From NCBI RefSeq assembly GCF_000972785.3, contig NZ_CP011253.3, forward strand, positions 620,001 through 684,000: 64,000 nt of DNA, written 5' to 3'. The notes beneath the pieces are model-generated. The model was not told the DNA's origin and ran no database searches. It saw only the letters and a program-made list of their open reading frames with translations. Numbering within the stretch: position 1 is the stretch's first letter; each line of letters opens with the position of its first letter. This stretch comes from Pandoraea oxalativorans. GTDB lineage: Bacteria; Pseudomonadota; Gammaproteobacteria; Burkholderiales; Burkholderiaceae. Shown here in pieces: positions 38,874 to 47,160 of the stretch. The translations under genes were made by a program, and so were the position numbers.

Positions 38874-40082
38874 ATGAAGATTCTTTACACCAACTTTCAC
38901 GTCGGCTGCGGCGGCGGGCAGGACACCTACGTCCGGGAACTCGCGCTCGCCATGAGCCGCGACCATGAGGTCACCGTCGCTACACCCCCCGGTAGCTGGC
39001 TCGGTGAGCAGATCAAACGGCTGGCGCGCGTCACGTCGGTCGACATCGACTTCAAACCGCGCTGGTATCGCTTCTGGCGCGAGACGCTGCGTTTGCGTCG
39101 TCTGATTCGTGAGCACCGCTTCGACGTCGTGCACGTCAACGGCTCGCCCGATCATCGTCAGGTCATGCTCGCCGTCACCGGACTCGCGGTGCGCCCCGAA
39201 ATTGTCTTCACCAAGCACAACACCTATCCCGCCAACTCGTTGGGCAACTGGCTACGCGCAAGCTTCGGCACGAGCCGGACCATCGCCGTGAGCGATTATG
39301 TGCGCAAGATGCTCAGACGCGAGTCGTCCTATCCGAACATCGTGGTCGTCAAACATGGCGTGCGTTCGCCGGGGACAGCGCCGCTTAACGAGGAGGAGCG
39401 CCTGCGCCGTCGCTCGGCCCTGCTCGGTGCAAGTGCCGACGACAGCATCGTGCTCGGTAGCGCGGCAGGCACCGGCGCGGCGAAGGGTTGGGCCGACCTC
39501 GTCATGGCGCTCACGCTGCTGCCCGAAGCGACACGCCGGCGCTTTCGCGTCTGGCTCGCGGGCACCGAGCCGAGCATCGAGCAACGTGCGATGGTCGAGG
39601 CGTGCGGTCTCGATGCGCAGATCCTCTTCACGGGCCCGATCAATCACGTCCACCATCTGCTTGCGGCGACCGATATCGCGTTCGTCCTCTCCTATCACGA
39701 GAGCCTGTCGTACGCGTGCCGGGAAGCGATGGCCGCTGGCTGCGCGAGTCTCGTGACGAAGGTCGGCGGACTGCCGGAAAACGTCACCCCGTGGGTGGAC
39801 GGCTGGATTGTGCCGCCGCGCGATCCGCAAGCCATCGCCAACGTGCTGATGCACATCGCCGACAAACCGGAGCGCATGCGGCACATGGGGCACATGGCGC
39901 GGATGAAGGGACGGACCGAGTTCGATTTCGACGATTTCGTCGAGGCGACCTACGGCGTGTATCTGGACGCCGTTGCCGCCAGCGTCCGGCCCCAACACCC
40001 GCCGCGAGCGGATCTCCCGTTGCGTCAGTGGCCAGGCGTTGCATTGCGTCGACAGAGACGCCATCAGAATCGAGCCACCTGA
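38874..40082 (+). CDS. Glycosyltransferase family 4 protein
   Basis: 402 residues. GT-B fold: the N-terminal domain begins MKILYTNFHVGCGGGQDTYV with a Gly-rich acceptor loop and LAMSRDHEVTVATPP; VVHVNGSPDH follows. The C-terminal nucleotide-sugar domain has RFRVWLAGTEP, HHLLAATDIAFVLSYHESLSYACREAMAAG (the EX7E motif) and VGGLPENVTPWVDGWIVPPRD. The sequence resembles LPS core or surface glycan transferases. The donor and acceptor cannot be told. It is followed 10 bp later by a polysaccharide deacetylase, suggesting a two-gene unit modifying one glycan. Confidence 0.88.
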   Translation: MKILYTNFHVGCGGGQDTYVRELALAMSRDHEVTVATPPGSWLGEQIKRLARVTSVDIDFKPRWYRFWRETLRLRRLIREHRFDVVHVNGSPDHRQVMLAVTGLAVRPEIVFTKHNTYPANSLGNWLRASFGTSRTIAVSDYVRKMLRRESSYPNIVVVKHGVRSPGTAPLNEEERLRRRSALLGASADDSIVLGSAAGTGAAKGWADLVMALTLLPEATRRRFRVWLAGTEPSIEQRAMVEACGLDAQILFTGPINHVHHLLAATDIAFVLSYHESLSYACREAMAAGCASLVTKVGGLPENVTPWVDGWIVPPRDPQAIANVLMHIADKPERMRHMGHMARMKGRTEFDFDDFVEATYGVYLDAVAASVRPQHPPRADLPLRQWPGVALRRQRRHQNRAT

Positions 40083-40092
40083 GTCCATCGCC

Positions 40093-40794
40093 ATGTCGGT
40101 TCCGATTCTGATGTATCACCAGATTTGCGCAGTGCCACCGCGCGACAATCCGCTGCGGGGGCTGTGCGTCGATCCCGATACGTTTGCGTCGCAAATGGCC
40201 GGGCTTCGCCGCTTCGGCTATCAGGGCCTGAGCATGGGCGAGCTTCAGTCGTATCTTCGTGCGCCGGGACGCGCCAAAGTGTTCGGCATCACGTTCGACG
40301 ACGGCTTTCAGAACGTCTTCGATCACGCGATGCCGGTGCTCGATTCGGTGGGCTTCACGGCGACCTGCTATTTCGTGGCGGATCATCTGGGCGGCACGAA
40401 TCACTGGGACGCACATCTCGTCGCGTCCCCCGCGCCGCTCATGGACCGCGACAGGCTCCTCACGTGGATGCGTCGCGGGCATGAAGTCGGCGCGCACACG
40501 CTCAATCACGTGTCGTTGCCGGATTTGACGCTGGACGACGCCGCGGCAGAAATCGTCGGCGCCAAGCACCAGCTCGAATCGATTTGCGGGACGAACATCG
40601 AGGCGTTCTGCTACCCGTACGGCAACGTCACCCGACACGTGCGCGACATCGTCGAGCGCGCCGGGTATCGCAACGCCACGACCACGCGACGCGCTCGGGC
40701 CGACCGTGACGACGACCCCTTCCTTCTGCCCCGTCTGGCCGTCGCGCCGGATGTCGGGCCATTGCGCCTGTTGTTCAAATGTCTGGCGAGCTAG
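40093..40794 (+). CDS. Polysaccharide deacetylase family protein (CE4)
   Basis: 233 residues from the Met of MSVPILMYHQI; a longer in-frame opening overlaps the glycosyltransferase gene. NodB-homology fold: metal and catalytic Asp pair in GITFDDGFQNVF, HEVGAHTLNHVSLPDL supplying the His ligands, and FCYPYGNVTRHV for motif 3. No signal peptide is seen, so it probably acts on a cytoplasmic or lipid-linked glycan rather than outside. Coupled to the GT4 gene upstream. Confidence 0.88.
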   Translation: MSVPILMYHQICAVPPRDNPLRGLCVDPDTFASQMAGLRRFGYQGLSMGELQSYLRAPGRAKVFGITFDDGFQNVFDHAMPVLDSVGFTATCYFVADHLGGTNHWDAHLVASPAPLMDRDRLLTWMRRGHEVGAHTLNHVSLPDLTLDDAAAEIVGAKHQLESICGTNIEAFCYPYGNVTRHVRDIVERAGYRNATTTRRARADRDDDPFLLPRLAVAPDVGPLRLLFKCLAS

Positions 40795-40941
40795 TTCGCC
40801 CCCGTCGAATCGGGCCGTGAGGCCCTCTCTCTGTACCTTTCCCGTCCGAAAGATCCTCCACACGTGATTCGTGGGATCGGGTCCATTAGGTGAAACGGAA
40901 AGCAGGTATTCTTGCGGTTTTCCCAAATCCCCCCGTAAGCC

Positions 40942-43290
40942 ATGAGCCGTTTCCCCAAACTTCATTTGCGCGACGGGGACGGTTTTCGCTGGCTCGGCGC
41001 ATGCCTGCTGCTCGGTGGGCTGTTCGTCTTGCTCACCCCGGCGGCACGGGCTGCAACGTCGACGGCGGGTACTGCGTCCGCCGCACCCGGCACGATCTGC
41101 CGCGTCGAAGGCGGCGATCCGGGACGCCCGTCCGTCGGGCTGGTGTTGTCCGGTGGCGGCGCGCGAGGCTACGCGCACCTCGGCGTGCTCAAGGTGCTCG
41201 AAGACAATCGGATTCCGGTGGACTGCGTCGCAGCGACGAGCATGGGCGCAGTTGTCGGCGGCTTGTACGCGAGCGGCCTGAGTGCGACCGACATGCGTGC
41301 GCGGCTTGAACACGTGAACCTCGCGGACGTGGCGTTCGACATCACCGACCGTAGCGATCTTCCGCAGTCGCAGCGCGAAGACGAGCGCTACTACGTCGAC
41401 AGCTTTTCCCTCGGCTTTGGTCCCAACGGCTTCCAGCTGCCTTCGGGGCTGGTGCATGGCAACCGGCTTCAGGCGTTGTTGCAGGAGTGGACGCCGAACG
41501 TCGGCGGCTCGGTGTCGTTCGACAAGCTTCCCGTGCCGTTCCGCGCGATTGCCGCCGACTTGCAAACCGGCCAGATGGTCGTGCTCGATCATGGCTCGTT
41601 GCCGCAGGCCATTCGCGCGAGCATGGCGCTGCCCGGTCTCTTCTCTCCGGTAGACGTCAATGGCCGCACGCTGGTCGACGGCGGCATCGTCAGCAACCTG
41701 CCGATCGAGACGGCGCGCGCGATGGGGGCGGATGTCGTGATCGCCGTGGACATCGGCTCACCGCTGCGTCCGCTCAACGCACTGTCGTCGCCAGCGGACG
41801 TGTTCCAGCAGATGGTCGGCATTCTGATTCGCCAGAACGTCGCGCGTCAGCGCGAGCAGCTTCGCTCGACCGACGTGCTGATTCAACCCGATCTGGGCCG
41901 TCTGACATTCACCGACTTCGAGAATGCACCACAAGGCATCGCCGCCGGCGAAGCCGCGGCACGCGCTGCGCTGCCGCAGCTTCAGCGGCTCGCGCTGAGT
42001 CCGGCGCAATACGCCGCGTGGCGCGCGGCGCATGGAAATACTGCGGCCGAGGCAGTACGCATCACCAAGGTCGAGATCAACTCGCGCGGCGTGGTGCCTG
42101 CGAAGCGCATCCGGGCGGCGCTGCATGTGAAGGAGGGCGACGTCTACGACCCGGCCGCAGTCAACAAGGACCTGCTGGCGCTCGTCAATGAGGACGATTT
42201 CGAGAGCGTCACGCAGCAAATGGTGGAAGAGAACGGCGAGCACAAGCTCGTCATCACCGCGCAAGAGAAGCGCTGGGGACCGAACTTCCTGCTGTTCGGC
42301 CTCGGCTTGTCGGCGACGTCGAAGGAGGAAGGCAGCTTCCGTCTGCACCTCGGATACCGCCGCCCGTGGCTCACGAGCAGCGGTCTCGAAGCCCGCGCCG
42401 ACGCCACACTAGGCAGCGACGTCCTCGCGTTTCACGGCGAGTTGCGTCAACCGTTCGCGAACCCGTGGGGCGCCTACATCGCGCCTTACGTGGAGATTCA
42501 GCGCCGTCACGCCAATCTGTACGACGATTCGGGCGACGTCAGACTGACGCGATACCGCCTCACCACGGAGCGTGCCGGGGTCGACGTCGGCTTGCCGATA
42601 TCGACGCTGGGCGACTTCCGTATCGGCCTGGCGTATGCGCACGGCACGGCGGTACCGCAATACAACCTGCCGATTGGCGATGGCGACGATGCGTCTCCGA
42701 CCAGTCAACTACTCTTCCCCGATATTTACGGACGTCAGCTGAGCGCCCGCGCAAAGCTCGTGATCGATCAGCTCGACGATCCGCAATTCGCACGTCACGG
42801 TTATTTCACGGAGTTGCGCGCAGAGCGGTCGTTGTTCGCGGGAAGCAACAGCTATACCGAGGTGTACGGCAAGGGCATGGTGGCGATGAGCTACGGACGC
42901 CACAGCGTAAGCGCCACGATGGAGGCGGGCAACAACTTCGGCGGCACGAACGTGACGAACCCGCTCGGCTTCACGCTCGGCGGCTTCCAGCACTTGTCCG
43001 CGTACGCTGCCGATCAGTTGGCGGGCAATTCCATGATGTACGGGAACATCACGTACATGAACCGGATTGCGTCGTTCAGCGCGTCGCCGATCCGGCGGCT
43101 GTTCGTCGGGGTGAGCCTTGAAGCGGGCAATGTGTGGTCCGTGGACGATGCGTTCGGGAGCGGTACGCTCAAGCGCAGCGTCACCGTCTTCTCCGCGCTC
43201 ACCACGTCGTTCGGTCCGATCTACTTCGGCGTGGCGTTCGCGCCGGGCGGACGTAACAACATCTACTTCCAGTTGGGACGAACGTACTGA
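40942..43290 (+). CDS. Patatin-like phospholipase with POTRA and outer-membrane barrel (type Vd, PlpD-like)
   Basis: 782 residues. A signal peptide (LGACLLLGGLFVLLTPAARA) is followed by a patatin domain with oxyanion loop LVLSGGGARGYAHLGVLK, nucleophile Ser100 in ATSMGAVVGG and Asp246 in LVDGGIVSNLP. A POTRA domain spans about residues 370-440 (ITKVEINSRGVVPAKRIRAAL). A BamA/TpsB-like 16-strand barrel runs to the end (NIYFQLGRTY). This is the architecture of PlpD-type fused autotransporters that hydrolyse phospholipids. The usual GxSxG is AxSxG here (Ala98), which may still be active. Convergent with the kinase gene, 6 bp away. Confidence 0.92.
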   Translation: MSRFPKLHLRDGDGFRWLGACLLLGGLFVLLTPAARAATSTAGTASAAPGTICRVEGGDPGRPSVGLVLSGGGARGYAHLGVLKVLEDNRIPVDCVAATSMGAVVGGLYASGLSATDMRARLEHVNLADVAFDITDRSDLPQSQREDERYYVDSFSLGFGPNGFQLPSGLVHGNRLQALLQEWTPNVGGSVSFDKLPVPFRAIAADLQTGQMVVLDHGSLPQAIRASMALPGLFSPVDVNGRTLVDGGIVSNLPIETARAMGADVVIAVDIGSPLRPLNALSSPADVFQQMVGILIRQNVARQREQLRSTDVLIQPDLGRLTFTDFENAPQGIAAGEAAARAALPQLQRLALSPAQYAAWRAAHGNTAAEAVRITKVEINSRGVVPAKRIRAALHVKEGDVYDPAAVNKDLLALVNEDDFESVTQQMVEENGEHKLVITAQEKRWGPNFLLFGLGLSATSKEEGSFRLHLGYRRPWLTSSGLEARADATLGSDVLAFHGELRQPFANPWGAYIAPYVEIQRRHANLYDDSGDVRLTRYRLTTERAGVDVGLPISTLGDFRIGLAYAHGTAVPQYNLPIGDGDDASPTSQLLFPDIYGRQLSARAKLVIDQLDDPQFARHGYFTELRAERSLFAGSNSYTEVYGKGMVAMSYGRHSVSATMEAGNNFGGTNVTNPLGFTLGGFQHLSAYAADQLAGNSMMYGNITYMNRIASFSASPIRRLFVGVSLEAGNVWSVDDAFGSGTLKRSVTVFSALTTSFGPIYFGVAFAPGGRNNIYFQLGRTY

Positions 43291-43296
43291 GTTGGC

Positions 43297-44436
43297 CTAA
43301 GACGTCACCGAGGGCGAACCGGCGGTTGCCACGGCGGGCCAACTGATTTCGAAGCGTGCCCCGCCGAGGGTGACCGGATCCGTGGCGGCAACGTTGCCGT
43401 TGTGCGCCCGCATGACTTGCTCCGTGATGGCGAGCCCGAGCCCGTATCCGCCCGTGTGGCGGTCGAGTCGCACGAACGCGTCGAAGATGCGTTTGCGGTC
43501 GTCCGGCGCAATACCGGGGCCATCGTCTTCCACGTAGATGCCGACGTTCCCGTGGCGCAACTGCATCCCGACGACGATGCGCGAACGCGCATATCGGCTC
43601 GCATTGCGCAGCAGATTGCGCATCGCGTACGCCATCAGCCGCTTGTCCATGACGACCTGATACGACGGCGCGAGATTGCACTCCAGCGTGATGTCGCGCT
43701 CGGCGTAGAGCAGGGAGGCGTCGCGCACCTGATTCGCAAACCAGTGCGCAACGGACGTGGTTTCCAGATTCGACTGAAGCGAGCTGTATTCCAGCCGAGC
43801 GAAGGTCAGACTCATGTCGATGAGTTCGTCGAGTTCGGTCACGTCCAGATCGATGCTCGCCAGCGCTTGCTCACACGCGTCGGCAGGCGACGTCGGGTCG
43901 CGCAGTATCTCCAACGCGAAGCGCAGGCGCGCGAGCGGTGTGCGCAGTTCGTGCGAGATGCCGTTGGTCAGGTCGCGCTGCGTGGCGATCAGTTTCTCCA
44001 TGCGCTCGGCCAGTGCGTTGAGCGTGCGCGCCAGTGGACCGATGATGACGCTGTACGACTCCTTCGCACGCGTATGGAAGCGGCCGCCGCTGAAGTCGAT
44101 GGCGCGCTCGCGCACCATGACGAGATCGACCCAGACCGGACGCATCCACCGATACGCGACGATGGCGGGCAACAGCAGCGTGCTGAGTATCGCGGGGACC
44201 AGAAAGTGCGCCGTCCCCAGACGCGTGAGCCATGCGCTGTCCGGTGCGTCAAGCACGATGAAGAACGCCGGGATGACGAGCACCAGCAGACAAAGCCCCA
44301 GTAGCTTCGTGTACGTGCGCACGAAGAGCCGCGACCAACTGGGACGCCGGTCGGCGCGCGTGTCCGTCCATGAACGGCGAAATCGCTGCCACCGCAGCCG
44401 GCAGTATCGATACGGCTGGAAAGGGTTGGCGGGCAT
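43297..44436 (-). CDS. Sensor histidine kinase (RstB-like)
   Basis: 379 residues. Two membrane helices (LLGLCLLVLVIPAFFIVL and VPAILSTLLLPAIVAYRWM) enclose only about 20 extracytoplasmic residues, so it probably senses membrane or cytoplasmic signals. A HAMP-like segment (LARTLNALAERMEKLI) follows, then the H-box GISHELRTPLARLRFALE, the N-box MRNLLRNASRYA, and the G-boxes VEDDGPGIAPDDR and GYGLGLAI. It phosphorylates the response regulator encoded 39 bp upstream on the same strand. The stimulus is unknown. Confidence 0.9.
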   Translation of the reverse strand: MPANPFQPYRYCRLRWQRFRRSWTDTRADRRPSWSRLFVRTYTKLLGLCLLVLVIPAFFIVLDAPDSAWLTRLGTAHFLVPAILSTLLLPAIVAYRWMRPVWVDLVMVRERAIDFSGGRFHTRAKESYSVIIGPLARTLNALAERMEKLIATQRDLTNGISHELRTPLARLRFALEILRDPTSPADACEQALASIDLDVTELDELIDMSLTFARLEYSSLQSNLETTSVAHWFANQVRDASLLYAERDITLECNLAPSYQVVMDKRLMAYAMRNLLRNASRYARSRIVVGMQLRHGNVGIYVEDDGPGIAPDDRKRIFDAFVRLDRHTGGYGLGLAITEQVMRAHNGNVAATDPVTLGGARFEISWPAVATAGSPSVTS

Positions 44437-44475
44437 GATGTGCGCCGGGCTGGCCGGTCGTGAGGTCGTGCCGGG

Positions 44476-45180
44476 TCAGTCCCAGCAGGATTTGTTGAGT
44501 TGATAGCCCTTGCCGCGCACCGTCAGAATGCACTGCGGCGCGGTGGGGTCGTCGTTGAGCTTGCGTCGCAGTTTGTAGATGCCGCCGTCGACCGAGCGGT
44601 CGATGCCGTCGAACTCCACGCCGCGCAAGTGGCGCACCAGCGTGTCGCGCGTCACCACTTCGCCCGCCGAGCAGGCCAGTGCCCAGAGCAGATCGAATTC
44701 GGCGGAGGTCAGGTCGGGCTGCTTGCCGTTCGGCAGCGTGACGGACCGGGTGCCCCGGTCGATGCGGCACCGGCCGAGCGTAATGCTCTCGGGGGCGTTG
44801 CTCGCGGGAATCAGGTGTTCGTTGCGACGCAGTTGCGCCTTGATGCGGGCGAGCAGCACACGCGGCTCCACCGGTTTGTGAACGTAATCGTCCGCCCCCA
44901 GCTCCAGCCCCAGCACTTCGTCGAATTCCTCGTCGCGCGCCGTCACCATGATGACGATGCCGCGGTACTGCGCGCGCGCTTCACGACAGATCTCGAAGCC
45001 GTCCTTGCCTGGAAGATTGACGTCGAGAATCACCAGATCGGGGCGGCGGCGCAGGATCGTTTGCACGGCACGTGCGCCATCGAGCACGCATTCGACCTGA
45101 TAGCCGTGCTTCTGAAGGTAGCCGCAAACCAGGGCGGACAGACGGGCGTCGTCTTCAACGAGAAGGATGCGGGCGGACAT
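44476..45180 (-). CDS. OmpR/PhoB-family response regulator (RstA-like)
   Basis: 234 residues from MSARILLVEDDARL; the frame continues 42 codons upstream without similarity and no clear ribosome site is visible. Receiver: acidic pair EDD near the N-terminus, phospho-acceptor Asp in LVILDVNLPGKDG, Thr in VMVTARDEEFDEV-like region, Lys in DDYVHKPVEP. Winged-helix DNA-binding domain: LTSAEFDLLWALACSAGEVVTRDTLVRHLRG and SVDGGIYKLRRKL. First gene of the two-component operon with the RstB-like kinase; regulon unknown. Confidence 0.92.
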   Translation of the reverse strand: MSARILLVEDDARLSALVCGYLQKHGYQVECVLDGARAVQTILRRRPDLVILDVNLPGKDGFEICREARAQYRGIVIMVTARDEEFDEVLGLELGADDYVHKPVEPRVLLARIKAQLRRNEHLIPASNAPESITLGRCRIDRGTRSVTLPNGKQPDLTSAEFDLLWALACSAGEVVTRDTLVRHLRGVEFDGIDRSVDGGIYKLRRKLNDDPTAPQCILTVRGKGYQLNKSCWD

Positions 45181-45301
45181 GTGGATGCTGAAGGGAGATT
45201 GCGCGAGTGTAACGAGTTCCGTTGCGCTGGTATTGCCTGGCGACAAAACTCGACAATTCTCCAACGTCGATGCGTTGTGTTTTCGGCATCTGCTTAAAAC
45301 G

Positions 45302-45335
45302 AACACCCCGAGGGCCGTAAGCCGCTCGGGGTGTT
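45302..45335 (-). terminator. Hairpin terminator downstream of doxX-like gene
   Basis: AACACCCCGAG pairs with CTCGGGGTGTT over 11 bp, with further GGC/GCC pairing inside; on the reverse strand CGTTTT follows. It terminates the DoxX gene before the response-regulator gene. Confidence 0.75.
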
Positions 45336-45386
45336 GTCCGGACGTACGCGCCCGATGGCGTCGGACCGACCGACGGGGTAACCGGC

Positions 45387-45773
45387 TTACGCCTTCGACG
45401 AAGAAGTATCCGGTTGCGCCGCCAGCAGAAGGAACCCACCGGCAATCGCAATGTTCTTGAAGAAGTTATTCAGTTGAGCGCTGAACTGTGCGGGATCGGC
45501 GGCCCAGAACTTATGGCCGATGAGCGCCGTTGCCACGGTGTAGATCGCGAGCAGGAGCGCCAGCGGCTTGAGACGCCAGCCGAGAATCAGTGCGATGGCA
45601 CCACCGGCTTCGATCACGATGACCAGCGCGGTCACGACTTCCGCGAAGGGCAGGCCGATGGCCGCGAAATAGCCGACGGTCGCCTTGAAAGCGAAGATTT
45701 TGCGAACCCCGGCGATCAGGAACAGGGCCGACATCAGCACCCGTGCAAACCACTGAATATTGAAACGATGCAT
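45387..45773 (-). CDS. DoxX family membrane protein
   Basis: 128 residues from MHRFNIQWFARVLMSALFL; in-frame ATGs five and eleven codons upstream are alternatives. Four helices: LMSALFLIAGVRKIFAF, VVTALVIVIEAGGAIALIL, LALLLAIYTVATALIGH and IAIAGGFLLLAA. The RxLxGxxFLxxGxxK signature is recognisable in relaxed form. DoxX/YqjF-type proteins sit in the inner membrane with roles suggested in redox or thiol stress. Single gene; its promoter shares the 300 bp region with the divergent GntR gene. Confidence 0.85.
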   Translation of the reverse strand: MHRFNIQWFARVLMSALFLIAGVRKIFAFKATVGYFAAIGLPFAEVVTALVIVIEAGGAIALILGWRLKPLALLLAIYTVATALIGHKFWAADPAQFSAQLNNFFKNIAIAGGFLLLAAQPDTSSSKA

Positions 45774-46075
45774 GGTGATTGTTTTCATCCAAAAAGCGAA
45801 TTTCATTCGACAGAGACGTCGGCATTGATGCGTTCCTGCGTGATGTGCTGCCGCAGGTGGCGCTCATCATATCGATGCGATAAGCGGCAATAAATATGTG
45901 TCCCGGTAACTTAAAGTTGCATGGGCGGAACAATCGACGCGGAACGCTTGAGCGGGCATGCGGTAGCCGGATGTCCGAGAAAAACTCAAGCGAGCGATGA
46001 AGTTGAGACGTATACGGAATTGGGAATTTGTATAATCGTTGCGTTATCCATTTCGGCCTCCACGGGTTCTGCGCT
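45774..46075. promoter_or_regulatory. Divergent doxX / gntR promoter region
   Basis: About 300 bp. It contains a CGTATACG palindrome at 46009-46016 and a perfect TATAAT at 46031-46036 in front of the GntR gene. The TATAAT lies inside a nominal open frame starting at a TTG, which is why the GTG at 46076 is preferred as start. Nothing gene-like was seen. Confidence 0.55.
46009..46016. promoter_or_regulatory. CGTATACG palindrome, candidate GntR operator (autoregulatory)
   Basis: Eight-base perfect palindrome 15 bp upstream of the TATAAT of the GntR gene. The same core (GTATAC) recurs as TCGTATACGA in front of the dioxygenase operon. GTATAC-centred sites are typical of FCD-type GntR regulators. 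Confidence 0.5.
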
Positions 46076-46780
46076 GTGACCAAATCCTCACGCGGCGACG
46101 CGACCGGCAACCTTGCCGCCACTGCCACGCTCGACGAAGCTTCACTCTCGACGGCAGACCGCGCTTACGACGCCATTCGCCGTCAGATCGTGTCGGGCGA
46201 ACTGCCGGAAGGTGCGCCGATTCGTCAGGACGAGATCGCGGCGCAAATGGGCGTGAGCAAGATTCCGGTGCGCGAGGCGCTGATGCGTCTGCAATCCGAG
46301 GGATGGGTGACGCTCAAGCGTCATGCGGGGGCGATGGTGTCGCCGCTCACGGTAAGCGATTGCGTCGAGATGCTCGACATGCGCATCGCACTCGAATGTC
46401 GCGCGCTTGAGATCGCGGTGCCGAACATGGCGCCGAGCGATCTCGCGCTGGCCGAACAATTGCTCAAGCGTTACGCGAAGGCGGACACACCGCAATCGTG
46501 GAGCGAACTGAATCTCGCATTTCATCAGGCGCTTTACGCGCCCGCGAACCGCCCGCGCCTCGTCGCCACGGCGCAGGCAGCACAGGAGCGTATGGGACGT
46601 TTTCTGCGCGCGCACCTCTCGGCCGTCAACGACCACCAGCGCTCGACCGACGAGCACATCGCCATCCACCAGGCCTGCGCTGCGGGCGACACGAAAGCCG
46701 CTGTACGCCTGCTGCGCAAACATTTGGAACAAACGCAACGCGAAGTGATGGCGTATTTCCGATTGAACGGGAAGGCTTAA
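46076..46780 (+). CDS. GntR-family (FCD) transcriptional regulator
   Basis: 234 residues from a GTG (VTKSSRGDATG); the frame nominally extends to a TTG overlapping a TATAAT. Winged helix: AYDAIRRQIVSGELPEGAPIRQDEIAAQMGVSKIPVREALMRLQSEGWV. The FCD domain contains ELNLAFHQALYAP and STDEHIAIHQACAAGD, whose His residues usually hold a metal. It lies immediately upstream of, and in the same direction as, the TauD-ABC operon and shares GTATAC palindromes with its promoter region. It probably represses that operon until the substrate is present. Confidence 0.9.
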   Translation: MTKSSRGDATGNLAATATLDEASLSTADRAYDAIRRQIVSGELPEGAPIRQDEIAAQMGVSKIPVREALMRLQSEGWVTLKRHAGAMVSPLTVSDCVEMLDMRIALECRALEIAVPNMAPSDLALAEQLLKRYAKADTPQSWSELNLAFHQALYAPANRPRLVATAQAAQERMGRFLRAHLSAVNDHQRSTDEHIAIHQACAAGDTKAAVRLLRKHLEQTQREVMAYFRLNGKA

Positions 46781-46823
46781 GCGACATCTCTCTTCGCCAT
46801 CCGTCGCCCTGACACGTTTAAAA

Positions 46824-46833
46824 TCGTATACGA
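46824..46833. promoter_or_regulatory. TCGTATACGA palindrome, candidate GntR operator
   Basis: Ten-base perfect palindrome downstream of gntR and upstream of the dioxygenase gene. It shares its core CGTATACG with the site in front of the GntR gene itself. Confidence 0.5.
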
Positions 46834-47110
46834 AAGTAATAAATGATATACGGGCACAATTTTGTTCGCGTATAGTCCATGTGACCCGGGTTCTGCGTAC
46901 CCGGCTGTTCGGGCCGTCCCGCGCGGGGCCATGAGCCCGTTGCTTGTCTCGTCTGTCGTCTGCCAGAGAGGCGCTGCGCGCGCCCGCACTGCGATGTAGA
47001 GCGCACCCAGGACACCTTGCCGCTGTGTTGTTTTCCAGCGCTAGGACTTTCCCTGATTCGACGCAACCCCTGATTGCCGGAATCGAAAAACTGGGTGTAA
47101 TGTCTTTACA

Positions 47111-47120
47111 TGTATATACA
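47111..47120. promoter_or_regulatory. TGTATATACA palindrome near the dioxygenase start
   Basis: Ten-base perfect palindrome 40 bp upstream of the ATG. It resembles the GTATAC sites but with TA inserted, so it could be a variant regulator site or the core promoter. Confidence 0.35.
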
Positions 47121-47160
47121 ACGCAGGACGAACTACTCATTACATCTATCAGGAGGTTTC

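Larger units (their letters stand above)
46781..47160. promoter_or_regulatory. Leader / promoter region of the dioxygenase-ABC operon
   Basis: 380 bp with no supportable gene. An AT-rich patch at 46815-46880 contains the TCGTATACGA palindrome plus ATATACG and CGTATA half-sites. A second palindrome TGTATATACA lies at 47111-47120, 40 bp before the ATG, next to TTTACA, a -35-like hexamer. AGGAGG precedes the ATG. Confidence 0.55.

Noticed and set aside
46028..46075. TTG start for the GntR gene at 46028
   Set aside because: It would place a perfect TATAAT at codons 2-3; the GTG at 46076 leaves room for that promoter element.
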